From an uncultured Treponema sp. (GTDB taxonomy: Bacteria; Spirochaetota; Spirochaetia; Treponematales; Treponemataceae): 8,665 bases of DNA. The notes under the pieces were generated by a model. The model had not been told where the DNA came from, did not search any database, and saw only the letters and a list, made by a program, of their open reading frames with translations. The stretch is from assembly GCA_905372265.1 (NCBI GenBank), contig CAJPOL010000074.1, positions 1-8,665 on the forward strand, in the 5' to 3' direction. The translations under genes were made by a program, and so were the position numbers. Positions 1 through 6,921 of the stretch are shown here, in pieces (within the stretch, counting starts at the first letter, position 1; each line of letters begins with the position of its first letter).

Positions 1-75
1 CGGGAGCGACGGGGCTCGAACCCGCGATCTCCGGCGTGACAGGCCAGCGCGATAAACCAGCTTCGCTACGCCCCC
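1..75 (-). tRNA. tRNA-Asp (anticodon GTC)
   Basis: Read on the minus strand, this folds into a complete cloverleaf. The acceptor arm GGGGGCG pairs with CGCTCCC through one G-T pair. T8 and A9 follow, then a D arm GCGA/TCGC with the GG pair in its loop. The anticodon stem CTGGC/GCCGG closes the loop CTGTCAC, giving anticodon GTC (Asp). The T arm is GCGGG/CCCGT around TTCGAGC. The last base visible is the discriminator G73, an aspartate identity base. The window ends there, so it cannot be seen whether the 3' CCA is encoded. A strong promoter lies just upstream, so the gene is probably transcribed from its own start, divergently from the GH13 gene. Confidence 0.96.
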
Positions 76-87
76 GTAATGGAAAAT

Positions 88-116
88 ACTATATACCATC
101 TTAAACAAAAAGTCAA
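88..116 (-). promoter_or_regulatory. Sigma70-type promoter of the tRNA-Asp gene
   Basis: On the minus strand a -35 box TTGACT (111-116) is followed after exactly 17 nt by a -10 box TATAGT (88-93). The expected start is near position 81, about six bases before the mature 5' end of the tRNA. Each box differs from consensus at one base, and the placement fits a stable-RNA promoter with a very short 5' leader. Confidence 0.85.
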
Positions 117-151
117 GAGGGTGCATTGCAAGGAAAAGTAATTTTTTTAAT

Positions 152-180
152 GTAAGCACAGAGCGTAAGAGAACGCAGAG
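152..180 (+). repeat. Imperfect GTAAG...CAGAG double unit in the intergenic spacer
   Basis: Two imperfect units lie side by side: GTAAG (152-156) followed by CACAGAG, and GTAAG (165-169) followed by ACGCAGAG. A weak 4-bp inverted repeat, GCGT/ACGC, sits inside. The stretch lies between the divergent promoters of tRNA-Asp and the GH13 gene. Short CAGAG-rich units of this sort occur as dispersed intergenic repeats in various bacteria, but only these two copies are visible here. It could be chance or a degenerate remnant. Confidence 0.25.
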
Positions 181-213
181 ATAAAGCTCAACAGGTAATC
201 CTTACACTCAAAA

Positions 214-241
214 TTGACATTTTTAACGATTCCTTTATACT
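214..241 (+). promoter_or_regulatory. Sigma70-type promoter of the GH13-ttcA unit
   Basis: A perfect -35 box TTGACA (214-219) is followed after 16 nt by TATACT (236-241), one base from the -10 consensus. Transcription would begin near 248, leaving a leader of about 55 nt before the ATG at 304. The -35 box contains the TTG that opens the longest reading frame, so that TTG lies upstream of the transcript and is not a usable start from this promoter. Confidence 0.75.
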
Positions 242-303
242 GTAAGGGACATTTAAAAACGGATATTTTAGATGTTCCCTACAAGCATGCGAGGATGGTA
301 GCT

Positions 304-3300
304 ATGCACGATAAAAGCGATAGTTTTTTGCAATATATGGAGTTCCATATTCACCGCAGCGTACGCGAAAAATGCCGGTTCCATAAAAAACTTTTCTGTT
401 CAACGGGAAATGTTATTCTGCGGAATATCGACGATGTGTATGCGTTTACCTTTCAGTATAACACTGCCGTTGAGCAAGGCGTATTCGGACAACCGGCGAG
501 TCCCGAACAATTCTTAAAAGCGGGACAGCTGAACGCTATGGGGCTCATCGATGAAATTTTCCATTACATGTGCAGATTATACCGGCGGGACGTATGCGCC
601 GATTTTTTCAGCAAGGGGTACCGCTTTACCGATGATGCGCTGCAGAGCAAAAAACTCCCTCCGCTTGACTCCTTACTGACGGATTTTTGCACGCTGTTTC
701 CGCCTGCCGCAGTCTATACCGGCGCAATGACAGTACCTGAGTGGTTCTGCGGCGCCGATCCCGCATCGGGGATTGAAAATAAGTACCTTGCATTTGAAGA
801 ATTTATTTTGTTTAAACTCGCCAATGAGAATCCTGCTTTTCAGCCGTTCCAACCTCTTTTCAGCGATGCGGAATTGTCGGCGCATCCGGCCTATACAGTG
901 TGCTGGGAAGCGCTCCGCGACTGGTCAACCCGCAATGAGGTATTCGGGCCTGAGCAGCGCGACCTTATTTCCCTGTTAAAGGCGCCGGTGGAATATGCTC
1001 CTTTCAGCCTAAAACGGCAGCTCGACTATATCCGTACTCATTGGTTTGCATTACTCGGAGAGCTGCTCGGGCGGCTTTTAACCGGACAGGATATTTTATC
1101 CGAAGAAGAAAAGGCCGCATGGCACGGAGGAGGAGGGACAGCAGGCAGCTATGCCGGTATGGGAGCTGCCCAATTTGAAGAACTTTCAAAAGAATATGAA
1201 CGATTCAGCGCCGATTACGATTGGATGCCCAATGTCGTTATGATGGCAAAAAGTACATTGGTGTGGCTTGATCAGCTCAGTAAGAAATACAGCCGTTCCA
1301 TAACGAGACTTGACCAGATACCCGATGAGGAACTTGACTTTCTTGCAGAGGCGGGATTTAACGCGCTCTGGCTCATCGGAGTCTGGGAACGCTCTGCCGG
1401 AAGCGCGCGTATCAAGCAAATCTGCGGGAATGGAGACGCCGCAGCAAGCGCATACAGCCTGATGGACTATGAAATTGCGGATGAAATCGGCGGATGGCAG
1501 GCAGTTGATAATCTGCGGCAGCGAGCGCTTTCCAGAGGCATCCGGCTGGCTGCCGATATGGTGCCTAATCATACGGGACTCGATTCACAATGGGTGATTG
1601 AGCAGCCTGACCTCTTTATCCAAAGCAGGGAAAGCCCCTTTCCAAGTTATTCTTTCAACGGCGAAAATCTTTCCCGCGATTCGCGCGTCGGCGTTTATCT
1701 TGAAGATCACTATTATTCCAGAAGCGACTGCGCTGTGGTTTTTAAGCGTGTTGACCATCATACAGGCGATGTCCGCTACATCTATCACGGTAATGACGGT
1801 ACCGGTCTTCCGTGGAACGATACTGCGCAAATCGATTTTCTTAATCCGCAGGCGCGGGAAGCGGTCATACAGAAGATAATGCACGTTGCGCGTAATTTTC
1901 CGATTATCAGGTTTGATGCCGCCATGGTGCTGGCTAAAAAGCATATCCGCCGGTTATGGTATCCGGAGCCCGGTTACGGAGGCGATATTGCCAGCCGTTC
2001 CCGGTATGCGCTTTCGACAAAAGAGTTCCAGCAACGGATTCCTGAGGAGTTCTGGCGGGAAGTAGTAGACCGCTGTGCGGCGGAAGTTCCCGGAACACTG
2101 CTGCTTGCCGAAGCGTTTTGGATGATGGAAGGTTACTTTGTGCGTACGCTCGGTATGCATCGGGTATATAATTCCGCGTTTATGAATATGCTCAAACGGG
2201 AAGAGAATGCAAAATACCGGCTTGCTATCAAAAATACCCTTGAATTCGATCCGCAAATCCTCAAGCGGTATGTCAATTTTATGAACAACCCCGATGAAGA
2301 AACCGCTGTCGCTCAATTCGGCCGCGATGATAAGTATTTCGGCGTATGCACCATGCTGGTCGCTATGCCCGGTCTTCCGATGTTCGGACACGGACAAATT
2401 GAAGGTTTTGAAGAAAAATACGGTATGGAGTACCGCCGAGCCTATTATGATGAACAAGTCAACTACGGCTTGGTAGACCGGCACCGCTATGAAATCTTCC
2501 CGTTAATGCGGCTCCGCCGTTTATTCTCAGGCGTAGAAAATTTCCTTTTGTATGATTTTTGGTCAAGCGGTTCGGTCAATGAGAATGTCTTTGCATGGTC
2601 GAATGCGGCGGAAGGCGCCCGTTCGCTCATTCTCTATAATAACAAGTACGAACAAACGGCCGGTTGGATAAAAGTATCCGCTGCATATGCCGTTAAGGAC
2701 CCTGACGGGGAAAAGAAGCTGATACAGCGCACATTGGCGGAAGGACTGCAATTAGCCTGTTCGCCGCGTCATTTTACGATTTTCCAAGAACAGCATTCAA
2801 AACTCTGGTATATCCGCGAAAGCGCTCATATTGCGGAATCAGGGCTTTTTGTTGCCCTCAACGGATTTGAAACGCAAGTGTTTTTGAATATCCATGAAGT
2901 TGAGGATAGCGGAGATAGCCGGTACCGCACTCTTTGCAGCAATCTCGGCGGGCGGGGTATAGCGGATATTGCGATGGCAATCAATGAGATTCGGTTTAAG
3001 CCGCTGTATGCAGCGCTTTCAGCCTGTATCACACGGGATTATTTTGACGGCATTGCCGGTTTAATCGATAACGGCCGGAACGGTACCGGCACGGCAAATC
3101 TTGAGCAGCGCATAGAAGCCTTTCTTAAAAAAACAGCGCCGGCCGTTTCCGCATTCTTTTCCGAGCTGCAAAGAGCGTTCAACGCTTATCTGACGGAACA
3201 GGGAGAGCCGATTCCGTCCGTAAAGGCTGATCCGGTAAAGAAACTGCTTAGTCTTTATAAAGCGCGTCTTTGCCGGTTCGTTTTTTCCGCTTCCGGCGTA

Positions 3301-3948
3301 TTGGAAGATCATGCGCAGCATTTAGCGCCTGTGCAGGCTATCGGTTTTGAACTCTTTATGCAAAAACTATCGGAGCAAAAAGAAACCGTATCGGCCTATA
3401 GCGGAGCGCTCTTGCTTTTTGCGGTAGAAGATATGGTAACGCATTATCAATCTCCCGTAACGGCGCATACGCTCTCAGCTCATTGGCAGCTTGAACGGAA
3501 AACCGCCGAGATCATGGCTTCGACCGGATATATCCTGAAAGAACGGCAGAGTATCTTAAACACCGTGCCGTATCTGTGCCATGTACACGGAGAGCGGGGG
3601 GCAAAAACAGTGCGCCGTATGGGAATACTGCGTAGTATAGCAAACGATTCCGGCTGCATTAACCGGCTTCAGCTCCATGAGTGGGATGGAATCCGGTGGT
3701 TCAGCAGGGAAGGCGCTGAAACATTTGCCGATGAAATGGCTATCCTGTTGTTCCTTTATGCAGCAAAGCCGTCAAGAACCGCCGCTCTGCATAAATCGGT
3801 AGAGGATGCCGTCCGCTTCCGGAAACTGCTTGAAGAACTGCACACGGCAATCCAAGCCTCAGGGTATAAAACCGATAGTTTTATACAGCTTTTTTCCGGC
3901 GTAAAAAAGAAACCGGCGAGACGCAGTGGCAAATCCTCCGCTTTTTAG
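304..3948 (+). CDS. Large cytoplasmic GH13 (alpha-amylase family) glycoside hydrolase or glucanotransferase
   Basis: A 1214-residue protein with no signal peptide or membrane segment, probably acting on intracellular alpha-glucan; exact reaction and GH13 subfamily unknown. Roughly the first 310 residues are a family-specific N-terminal region. The catalytic barrel follows, with all GH13 signatures: region I ADMVPNH (D418, N422, H423), region II IIRFDAA (R536 and nucleophile D538), region III LLAEAF (acid/base E603), and region IV FMNNPDE (third acid D664). In region IV the usual His before the last Asp is Pro663. A beta-rich part follows (about 740-890), then a mainly helical C-terminal region ending in a basic tail. 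ATG 304 was chosen because GAGG (291-294) lies nine bases upstream. A nearby ATG at 295 is too close to that site, and the longer frame from TTG 214 begins inside the promoter. It overlaps the next gene by 23 nt. The GH13 assignment is secure; the substrate is inferred. Confidence 0.9.
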   Translation: MHDKSDSFLQYMEFHIHRSVREKCRFHKKLFCSTGNVILRNIDDVYAFTFQYNTAVEQGVFGQPASPEQFLKAGQLNAMGLIDEIFHYMCRLYRRDVCADFFSKGYRFTDDALQSKKLPPLDSLLTDFCTLFPPAAVYTGAMTVPEWFCGADPASGIENKYLAFEEFILFKLANENPAFQPFQPLFSDAELSAHPAYTVCWEALRDWSTRNEVFGPEQRDLISLLKAPVEYAPFSLKRQLDYIRTHWFALLGELLGRLLTGQDILSEEEKAAWHGGGGTAGSYAGMGAAQFEELSKEYERFSADYDWMPNVVMMAKSTLVWLDQLSKKYSRSITRLDQIPDEELDFLAEAGFNALWLIGVWERSAGSARIKQICGNGDAAASAYSLMDYEIADEIGGWQAVDNLRQRALSRGIRLAADMVPNHTGLDSQWVIEQPDLFIQSRESPFPSYSFNGENLSRDSRVGVYLEDHYYSRSDCAVVFKRVDHHTGDVRYIYHGNDGTGLPWNDTAQIDFLNPQAREAVIQKIMHVARNFPIIRFDAAMVLAKKHIRRLWYPEPGYGGDIASRSRYALSTKEFQQRIPEEFWREVVDRCAAEVPGTLLLAEAFWMMEGYFVRTLGMHRVYNSAFMNMLKREENAKYRLAIKNTLEFDPQILKRYVNFMNNPDEETAVAQFGRDDKYFGVCTMLVAMPGLPMFGHGQIEGFEEKYGMEYRRAYYDEQVNYGLVDRHRYEIFPLMRLRRLFSGVENFLLYDFWSSGSVNENVFAWSNAAEGARSLILYNNKYEQTAGWIKVSAAYAVKDPDGEKKLIQRTLAEGLQLACSPRHFTIFQEQHSKLWYIRESAHIAESGLFVALNGFETQVFLNIHEVEDSGDSRYRTLCSNLGGRGIADIAMAINEIRFKPLYAALSACITRDYFDGIAGLIDNGRNGTGTANLEQRIEAFLKKTAPAVSAFFSELQRAFNAYLTEQGEPIPSVKADPVKKLLSLYKARLCRFVFSASGVLEDHAQHLAPVQAIGFELFMQKLSEQKETVSAYSGALLLFAVEDMVTHYQSPVTAHTLSAHWQLERKTAEIMASTGYILKERQSILNTVPYLCHVHGERGAKTVRRMGILRSIANDSGCINRLQLHEWDGIRWFSREGAETFADEMAILLFLYAAKPSRTAALHKSVEDAVRFRKLLEELHTAIQASGYKTDSFIQLFSGVKKKPARRSGKSSAF

Positions 3949-4633
3949 AACAATCGATAAAGCGGTTTCTCTGTACCGCATGATTGAAGCGGATGACCGT
4001 ATTTTGCTGGCCGCATCCGGCGGTAAGGATTCGACGGCCTTAGCCGAGTACTTTGCCTCACGGGTAAAGCGGCGGACGCCGGTTTTTACCGTATCGGCGT
4101 TGCACATTGCAACCGATATCGGTTCAGGCTTTTCTTCTGAGCTGAAAAACCGGTTTAATAAATGGGAAATCGGACTGAATATTAAGGAAATTTCGGTTCT
4201 GGGTAGACTGAAAGCAGGCAAAAAGATGAACTGCTGGTGGTGTTCCAGCCAGCGGCGGCTTGAGTTAAGCAGATATGCGCAAGAGAACGGATTTAATAAG
4301 ATTGCGCTGGGACATCATTTGGATGATATTTTAGAAACCATGCTGATGAATGCGCTGAACAAAGGCGAACTTGCGACGATGCCGCCTGTTTTAACCTTTG
4401 ATAAATTTCCGCTTACTATTATCCGGCCGCTTTGTCTTGCCGATATTCCGATGATTGTCCGTCATGCTCAAGCGCAAGGATATAGCTCCTCTGTCTGTAC
4501 CTGCCGGTATCAGGAAAATTCCGGACGGAAAAAAGCCCGCACCCGCCTTGACCGGCTGACGGACGGAAATTATGCGCTTAAAAGGAAGCTCTTTGACGCG
4601 CTGCGCACGGTCAACACGGCCTATTTGCCGTAA
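3926..4633 (+). CDS. ttcA: TtcA-like tRNA 2-thiocytidine synthetase (PP-loop ATPase)
   Basis: A 235-residue protein of the TtcA/TilS PP-loop superfamily. TtcA uses ATP and an iron-sulfur cluster to thiolate cytidine 32 in the anticodon loop of certain tRNAs. Visible are the PP-loop SGGKDS (31-36), a CWWC motif (C103, C106) in the place of the TtcA CxxC, the GHHLDDILET block (129-138), MPP (152-154), IIRPL (165-169) and a C-terminal cysteine pair (C191, C193) where TtcA carries its third cluster cysteine. At 235 residues it is shorter than the E. coli enzyme (about 310), at both ends. It starts with GTG inside the end of the GH13 gene, with a partial ribosome site GGCGAG (3915-3920) five bases upstream, which suggests translational coupling. 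The gene ends 27 nt from the convergent gene with no hairpin terminator visible. It could be a TtcA paralogue acting on another tRNA position. Confidence 0.82.
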   Translation: MANPPLFRTIDKAVSLYRMIEADDRILLAASGGKDSTALAEYFASRVKRRTPVFTVSALHIATDIGSGFSSELKNRFNKWEIGLNIKEISVLGRLKAGKKMNCWWCSSQRRLELSRYAQENGFNKIALGHHLDDILETMLMNALNKGELATMPPVLTFDKFPLTIIRPLCLADIPMIVRHAQAQGYSSSVCTCRYQENSGRKKARTRLDRLTDGNYALKRKLFDALRTVNTAYLP

Positions 4634-4660
4634 TGCGCGGTATGCTGTTCAACAATCATA

Positions 4661-5557
4661 TTATTTCGATACTTCCATTATATATGTTTTTAAAAAATAC
4701 AGTAATTCGCCGGCGCTTTCAGTCTCAGGAAAAACAGACGGCGTATCGTAATAAGGAGAAATAAGTATTCGGGTATCAAGAGCGCGAAAAAACAGTTCTC
4801 TATAGGAATCTTTTGGAATATGCGGAAAAAGATAGCGGCTTTTTTTATGCCAAATAACGGAAACAAGCTGCTCTGCCTGCCGGCAAACCGCAGCGTGATC
4901 TTTTTTTGATGCCGTATGCGGACGTTTTTTTTCGTTGTCTTTCTTATCGCGGTCTTCTTTTTGCATAATTCGCCGGACATCAAAAAAAGCCCGCGCAAGG
5001 CCGTATACAAGCGGCGGAAATAGCGGATCCGAAGGAGGAACGGCTGTCTCCCACCCGGAGTATGCCGCAATAATACCGCACGGCGCAGGATAGGCAGGCG
5101 TTACTAAAAAAAGCGGCGGCTCAAGCGCTTCTTCGGCTGTCCTTTCCACACCGGCGCTGCCCCTATTGGTACGCTGAAACTCTGCATAATCAAGCCCTAA
5201 AAACGGACGCCATACCGGAAGCTGTTCTTCAGTATCTTTTTTTAATGCGGCACGGACAATCCGTTCCGCTTTTTCCGCCGATTCGTACCAGCGGATGATC
5301 GGACGATCAGGTATAAGAGCGCTCACTGCCCGCTCCAGCTGCCGGTCGGCCTTTGTCGGCAGAAAGCCGGTTAATCCGCGGTCAAAAAATTGCTTACACA
5401 TGAGATTCGCCTGTCCTGCTTTCCGCCCAAGTATGGACTGCCCGCCGTCCAGCCATAGATCGAGCAAGCGGATGTTTTTTTCCGTATAGAGATAATAACC
5501 GCGCGCACGGCGTACATCACCGTACCGCCGGCGGATTTCAGCATAGAGGTCAATCAT
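4661..5557 (-). CDS. Short protein with class III aminotransferase-like ends, function unknown
   Basis: From ATG 5557 this is 298 residues with no signal peptide. Residues 19-45 (RGYYLYTEKNIRLLDLWLDGG, then ILG) recall the start of class III PLP aminotransferases, where a YLYD-G-LDL-GG-LG pattern is usual. The end, around LISPYYDTPSVFP (265-277), recalls their C-terminal small domain. The middle contains PAYPAPCGII (154-163) and a very charged lysine-rich stretch (about 199-222). I cannot find the usual Asp or the PLP-binding lysine block, and the length is well below the usual 400 or more. The frame is open back to a TTG at 5644, which would add 29 residues with a hydrophobic segment. I prefer 5557 because the extension lies in the divergent promoter region. 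No Shine-Dalgarno is evident; a -10-like TATTAT (5575-5580) sits just upstream without a clear -35. The homology is a weak inference. Confidence 0.7.
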   Translation of the reverse strand: MIDLYAEIRRRYGDVRRARGYYLYTEKNIRLLDLWLDGGQSILGRKAGQANLMCKQFFDRGLTGFLPTKADRQLERAVSALIPDRPIIRWYESAEKAERIVRAALKKDTEEQLPVWRPFLGLDYAEFQRTNRGSAGVERTAEEALEPPLFLVTPAYPAPCGIIAAYSGWETAVPPSDPLFPPLVYGLARAFFDVRRIMQKEDRDKKDNEKKRPHTASKKDHAAVCRQAEQLVSVIWHKKSRYLFPHIPKDSYRELFFRALDTRILISPYYDTPSVFPETESAGELLYFLKTYIMEVSK

Positions 5558-5609
5558 GGAAGTGAAATAATGGCATAATAGAAAAAAAACTACAAGCCAT
5601 GCTATTGAA

Positions 5610-5638
5610 TTGACGTATCGGCTTCTTTCGGTTACACT
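5610..5638 (+). promoter_or_regulatory. Sigma70-type promoter of the symporter-cca unit
   Basis: TTGACG (5610-5615) is followed after exactly 17 nt by TACACT (5633-5638). The predicted start, about 5645, falls only one or two bases before the ATG of the symporter gene, so the transcript would be leaderless or nearly so. The boxes match consensus at five and four of six positions. The region also lies upstream of the divergent minus-strand gene. Confidence 0.6.
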
Positions 5639-5646
5639 CGGCAAAT

Positions 5647-6879
5647 ATGAAAATTTGGCTGAAATATTTTATCGGTATTGTATTAGGAATCCTATTCGCT
5701 CTGATAGCCGGTACGGAAAATACCTTTTTTATGAAAGCAATCGATTTTTTATCGGAAGCAGCTATTCAGTTCGGCAGATATTCCCTCTATCCGGCAGTGT
5801 TTTTCGGCTTTACGGTCAGTATTTTTGAATTACGCGAAAATAAGAGTTTGTTACGGCTGGCATGCTTAACAATCATCATCATAGGCGCTCTATCGCTCTT
5901 ATTAACATTCATCGGAGGGCTGTCAGTCTTTATCCGGAATCCCCCCCAAATTCCGATTTTTTTTGAAGGAACCGCCACTGTGCAAGTGATCGGTATTCGG
6001 GATTCTCTATTGGCCCTGCTGCCTTCAAGCGGTTTTGAAGCGCTTTTGAACGGCGCCTATATTCTTCCGCTCTGTATTTTCGGAGGATTTGCAGGAGCCG
6101 GCTGCGCTGTTGATAAAAGCATCGCAAAACCGGCGGTAACGCTTTTTGATTCGCTTGCACGGGTCTCATACGCAGTTATGGTATTCTTTGTCGATATGCT
6201 GGTATTCGGTATGGTAGCTCTTTCTTCTTACTGGGTTATCCGTTTTCGGGAGATGCTGCAAACACCCGTGTTTATCGATTTTATTCTCCTGATTGTCTTC
6301 GATTTTTTCTTTATCATATTGATTGTATATCCCATACTGCTCAAGATTTTTTGTAGGGATATTAATCCGTACCGTATTCTTTATGCAGGACTTGCGCCGA
6401 TGCTGGCAGCATTTTTTTCCGGTGATGCTCATGTTGTACTGCCCGTCTTGTTACGGCATACGAATGAAAGTCTTGGTATACGGAGGCGTATCTCATCCGT
6501 TGCAGTGCCTGTTTTCTCCGTATTCGGACGGGCGGGGTCTGCAATGGTTATTACAGTGAGTTTCATTATAATACTAAAATCCTACTCAGGCTTATATATC
6601 AATATAAAAGATATGATATGGCTGACTGCAATGGCATGTCTTTTTTCATGTCTGCTGGGACGGTTTCCTACAGGAGGAACGTATGTCGCACTGGCTTCTA
6701 TCTGCACGCTGTATGGAAGAGGATTCGTAGAATCGGGGTATCTCATTTTGCGACCTGCCGCATTTTTTATCGGAGCGGCTGCATCGGCCTTAAATGCCCT
6801 TACTGCAATTGTCGGAACCTATATCATTGCTTACCGTTTTGATATGACCCGTACAAAAGACTTACGCTTCTTTATTTGA
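5647..6879 (+). CDS. Divergent DAACS/SLC1-type (GltP-like) symporter family protein
   Basis: A 410-residue integral membrane protein with the layout of the dicarboxylate/amino acid:cation symporter family, which carries glutamate, aspartate or dicarboxylates with Na+ or H+. Hydrophobic segments lie at about 3-22, 46-62, 70-95, 138-156, 172-197, 208-236, 243-256, 283-310, 323-338 and 365-397. Probable hairpin HP1 is SGDAHVVLP (258-266) and HP2 is FPTGGTYVAL (340-349). Several family-defining motifs are altered: the serine-rich HP1 tip is SGDA, the TM7 NMDGT signature aligns with GRAGS (294-298), and TM8 keeps an Asn (N383) but not the Asp pair used for substrate and ion binding. Transport specificity is therefore uncertain, and loss of classic sodium coupling is possible. 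ATG 5647 is preferred because the first membrane helix begins directly after it, though no Shine-Dalgarno precedes it. The cca gene follows after 42 nt and is probably co-transcribed. Confidence 0.8.
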   Translation: MKIWLKYFIGIVLGILFALIAGTENTFFMKAIDFLSEAAIQFGRYSLYPAVFFGFTVSIFELRENKSLLRLACLTIIIIGALSLLLTFIGGLSVFIRNPPQIPIFFEGTATVQVIGIRDSLLALLPSSGFEALLNGAYILPLCIFGGFAGAGCAVDKSIAKPAVTLFDSLARVSYAVMVFFVDMLVFGMVALSSYWVIRFREMLQTPVFIDFILLIVFDFFFIILIVYPILLKIFCRDINPYRILYAGLAPMLAAFFSGDAHVVLPVLLRHTNESLGIRRRISSVAVPVFSVFGRAGSAMVITVSFIIILKSYSGLYINIKDMIWLTAMACLFSCLLGRFPTGGTYVALASICTLYGRGFVESGYLILRPAAFFIGAAASALNALTAIVGTYIIAYRFDMTRTKDLRFFI

Positions 6880-6921
6880 CGGCATCCGGTCTTTAGTCTC
6901 TCTTCAGCAATAAAACACACA

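Noticed and set aside
165..176. GCGT/ACGC inverted repeat as an operator
   Set aside because: Only four base pairs with a six-base loop; expected by chance.
1186..2484. Three long minus-strand frames (128, 119 and 176 codons) opposite the GH13 gene
   Set aside because: They lie antisense to the conserved catalytic core, have no recognisable domains or ribosome sites, and are shadows of the codon pattern.
4690..5070. A 126-codon minus-strand frame inside the aminotransferase-like gene
   Set aside because: Same strand but another frame, very basic and low in complexity, with no recognisable domain; the 298-residue frame has the family-like motifs.
5558..5580. Promoter for the aminotransferase-like gene based on TATTAT (5575-5580)
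   Set aside because: The -10 resembles consensus, but at 16-18 nt upstream there is no -35 match; noted in the gene entry only.
6876..6913. TTGACG at the end of the symporter gene as a -35 box for cca
   Set aside because: No -10 box at 15-19 nt spacing; the next AT-rich hexamer is about 26 nt away.
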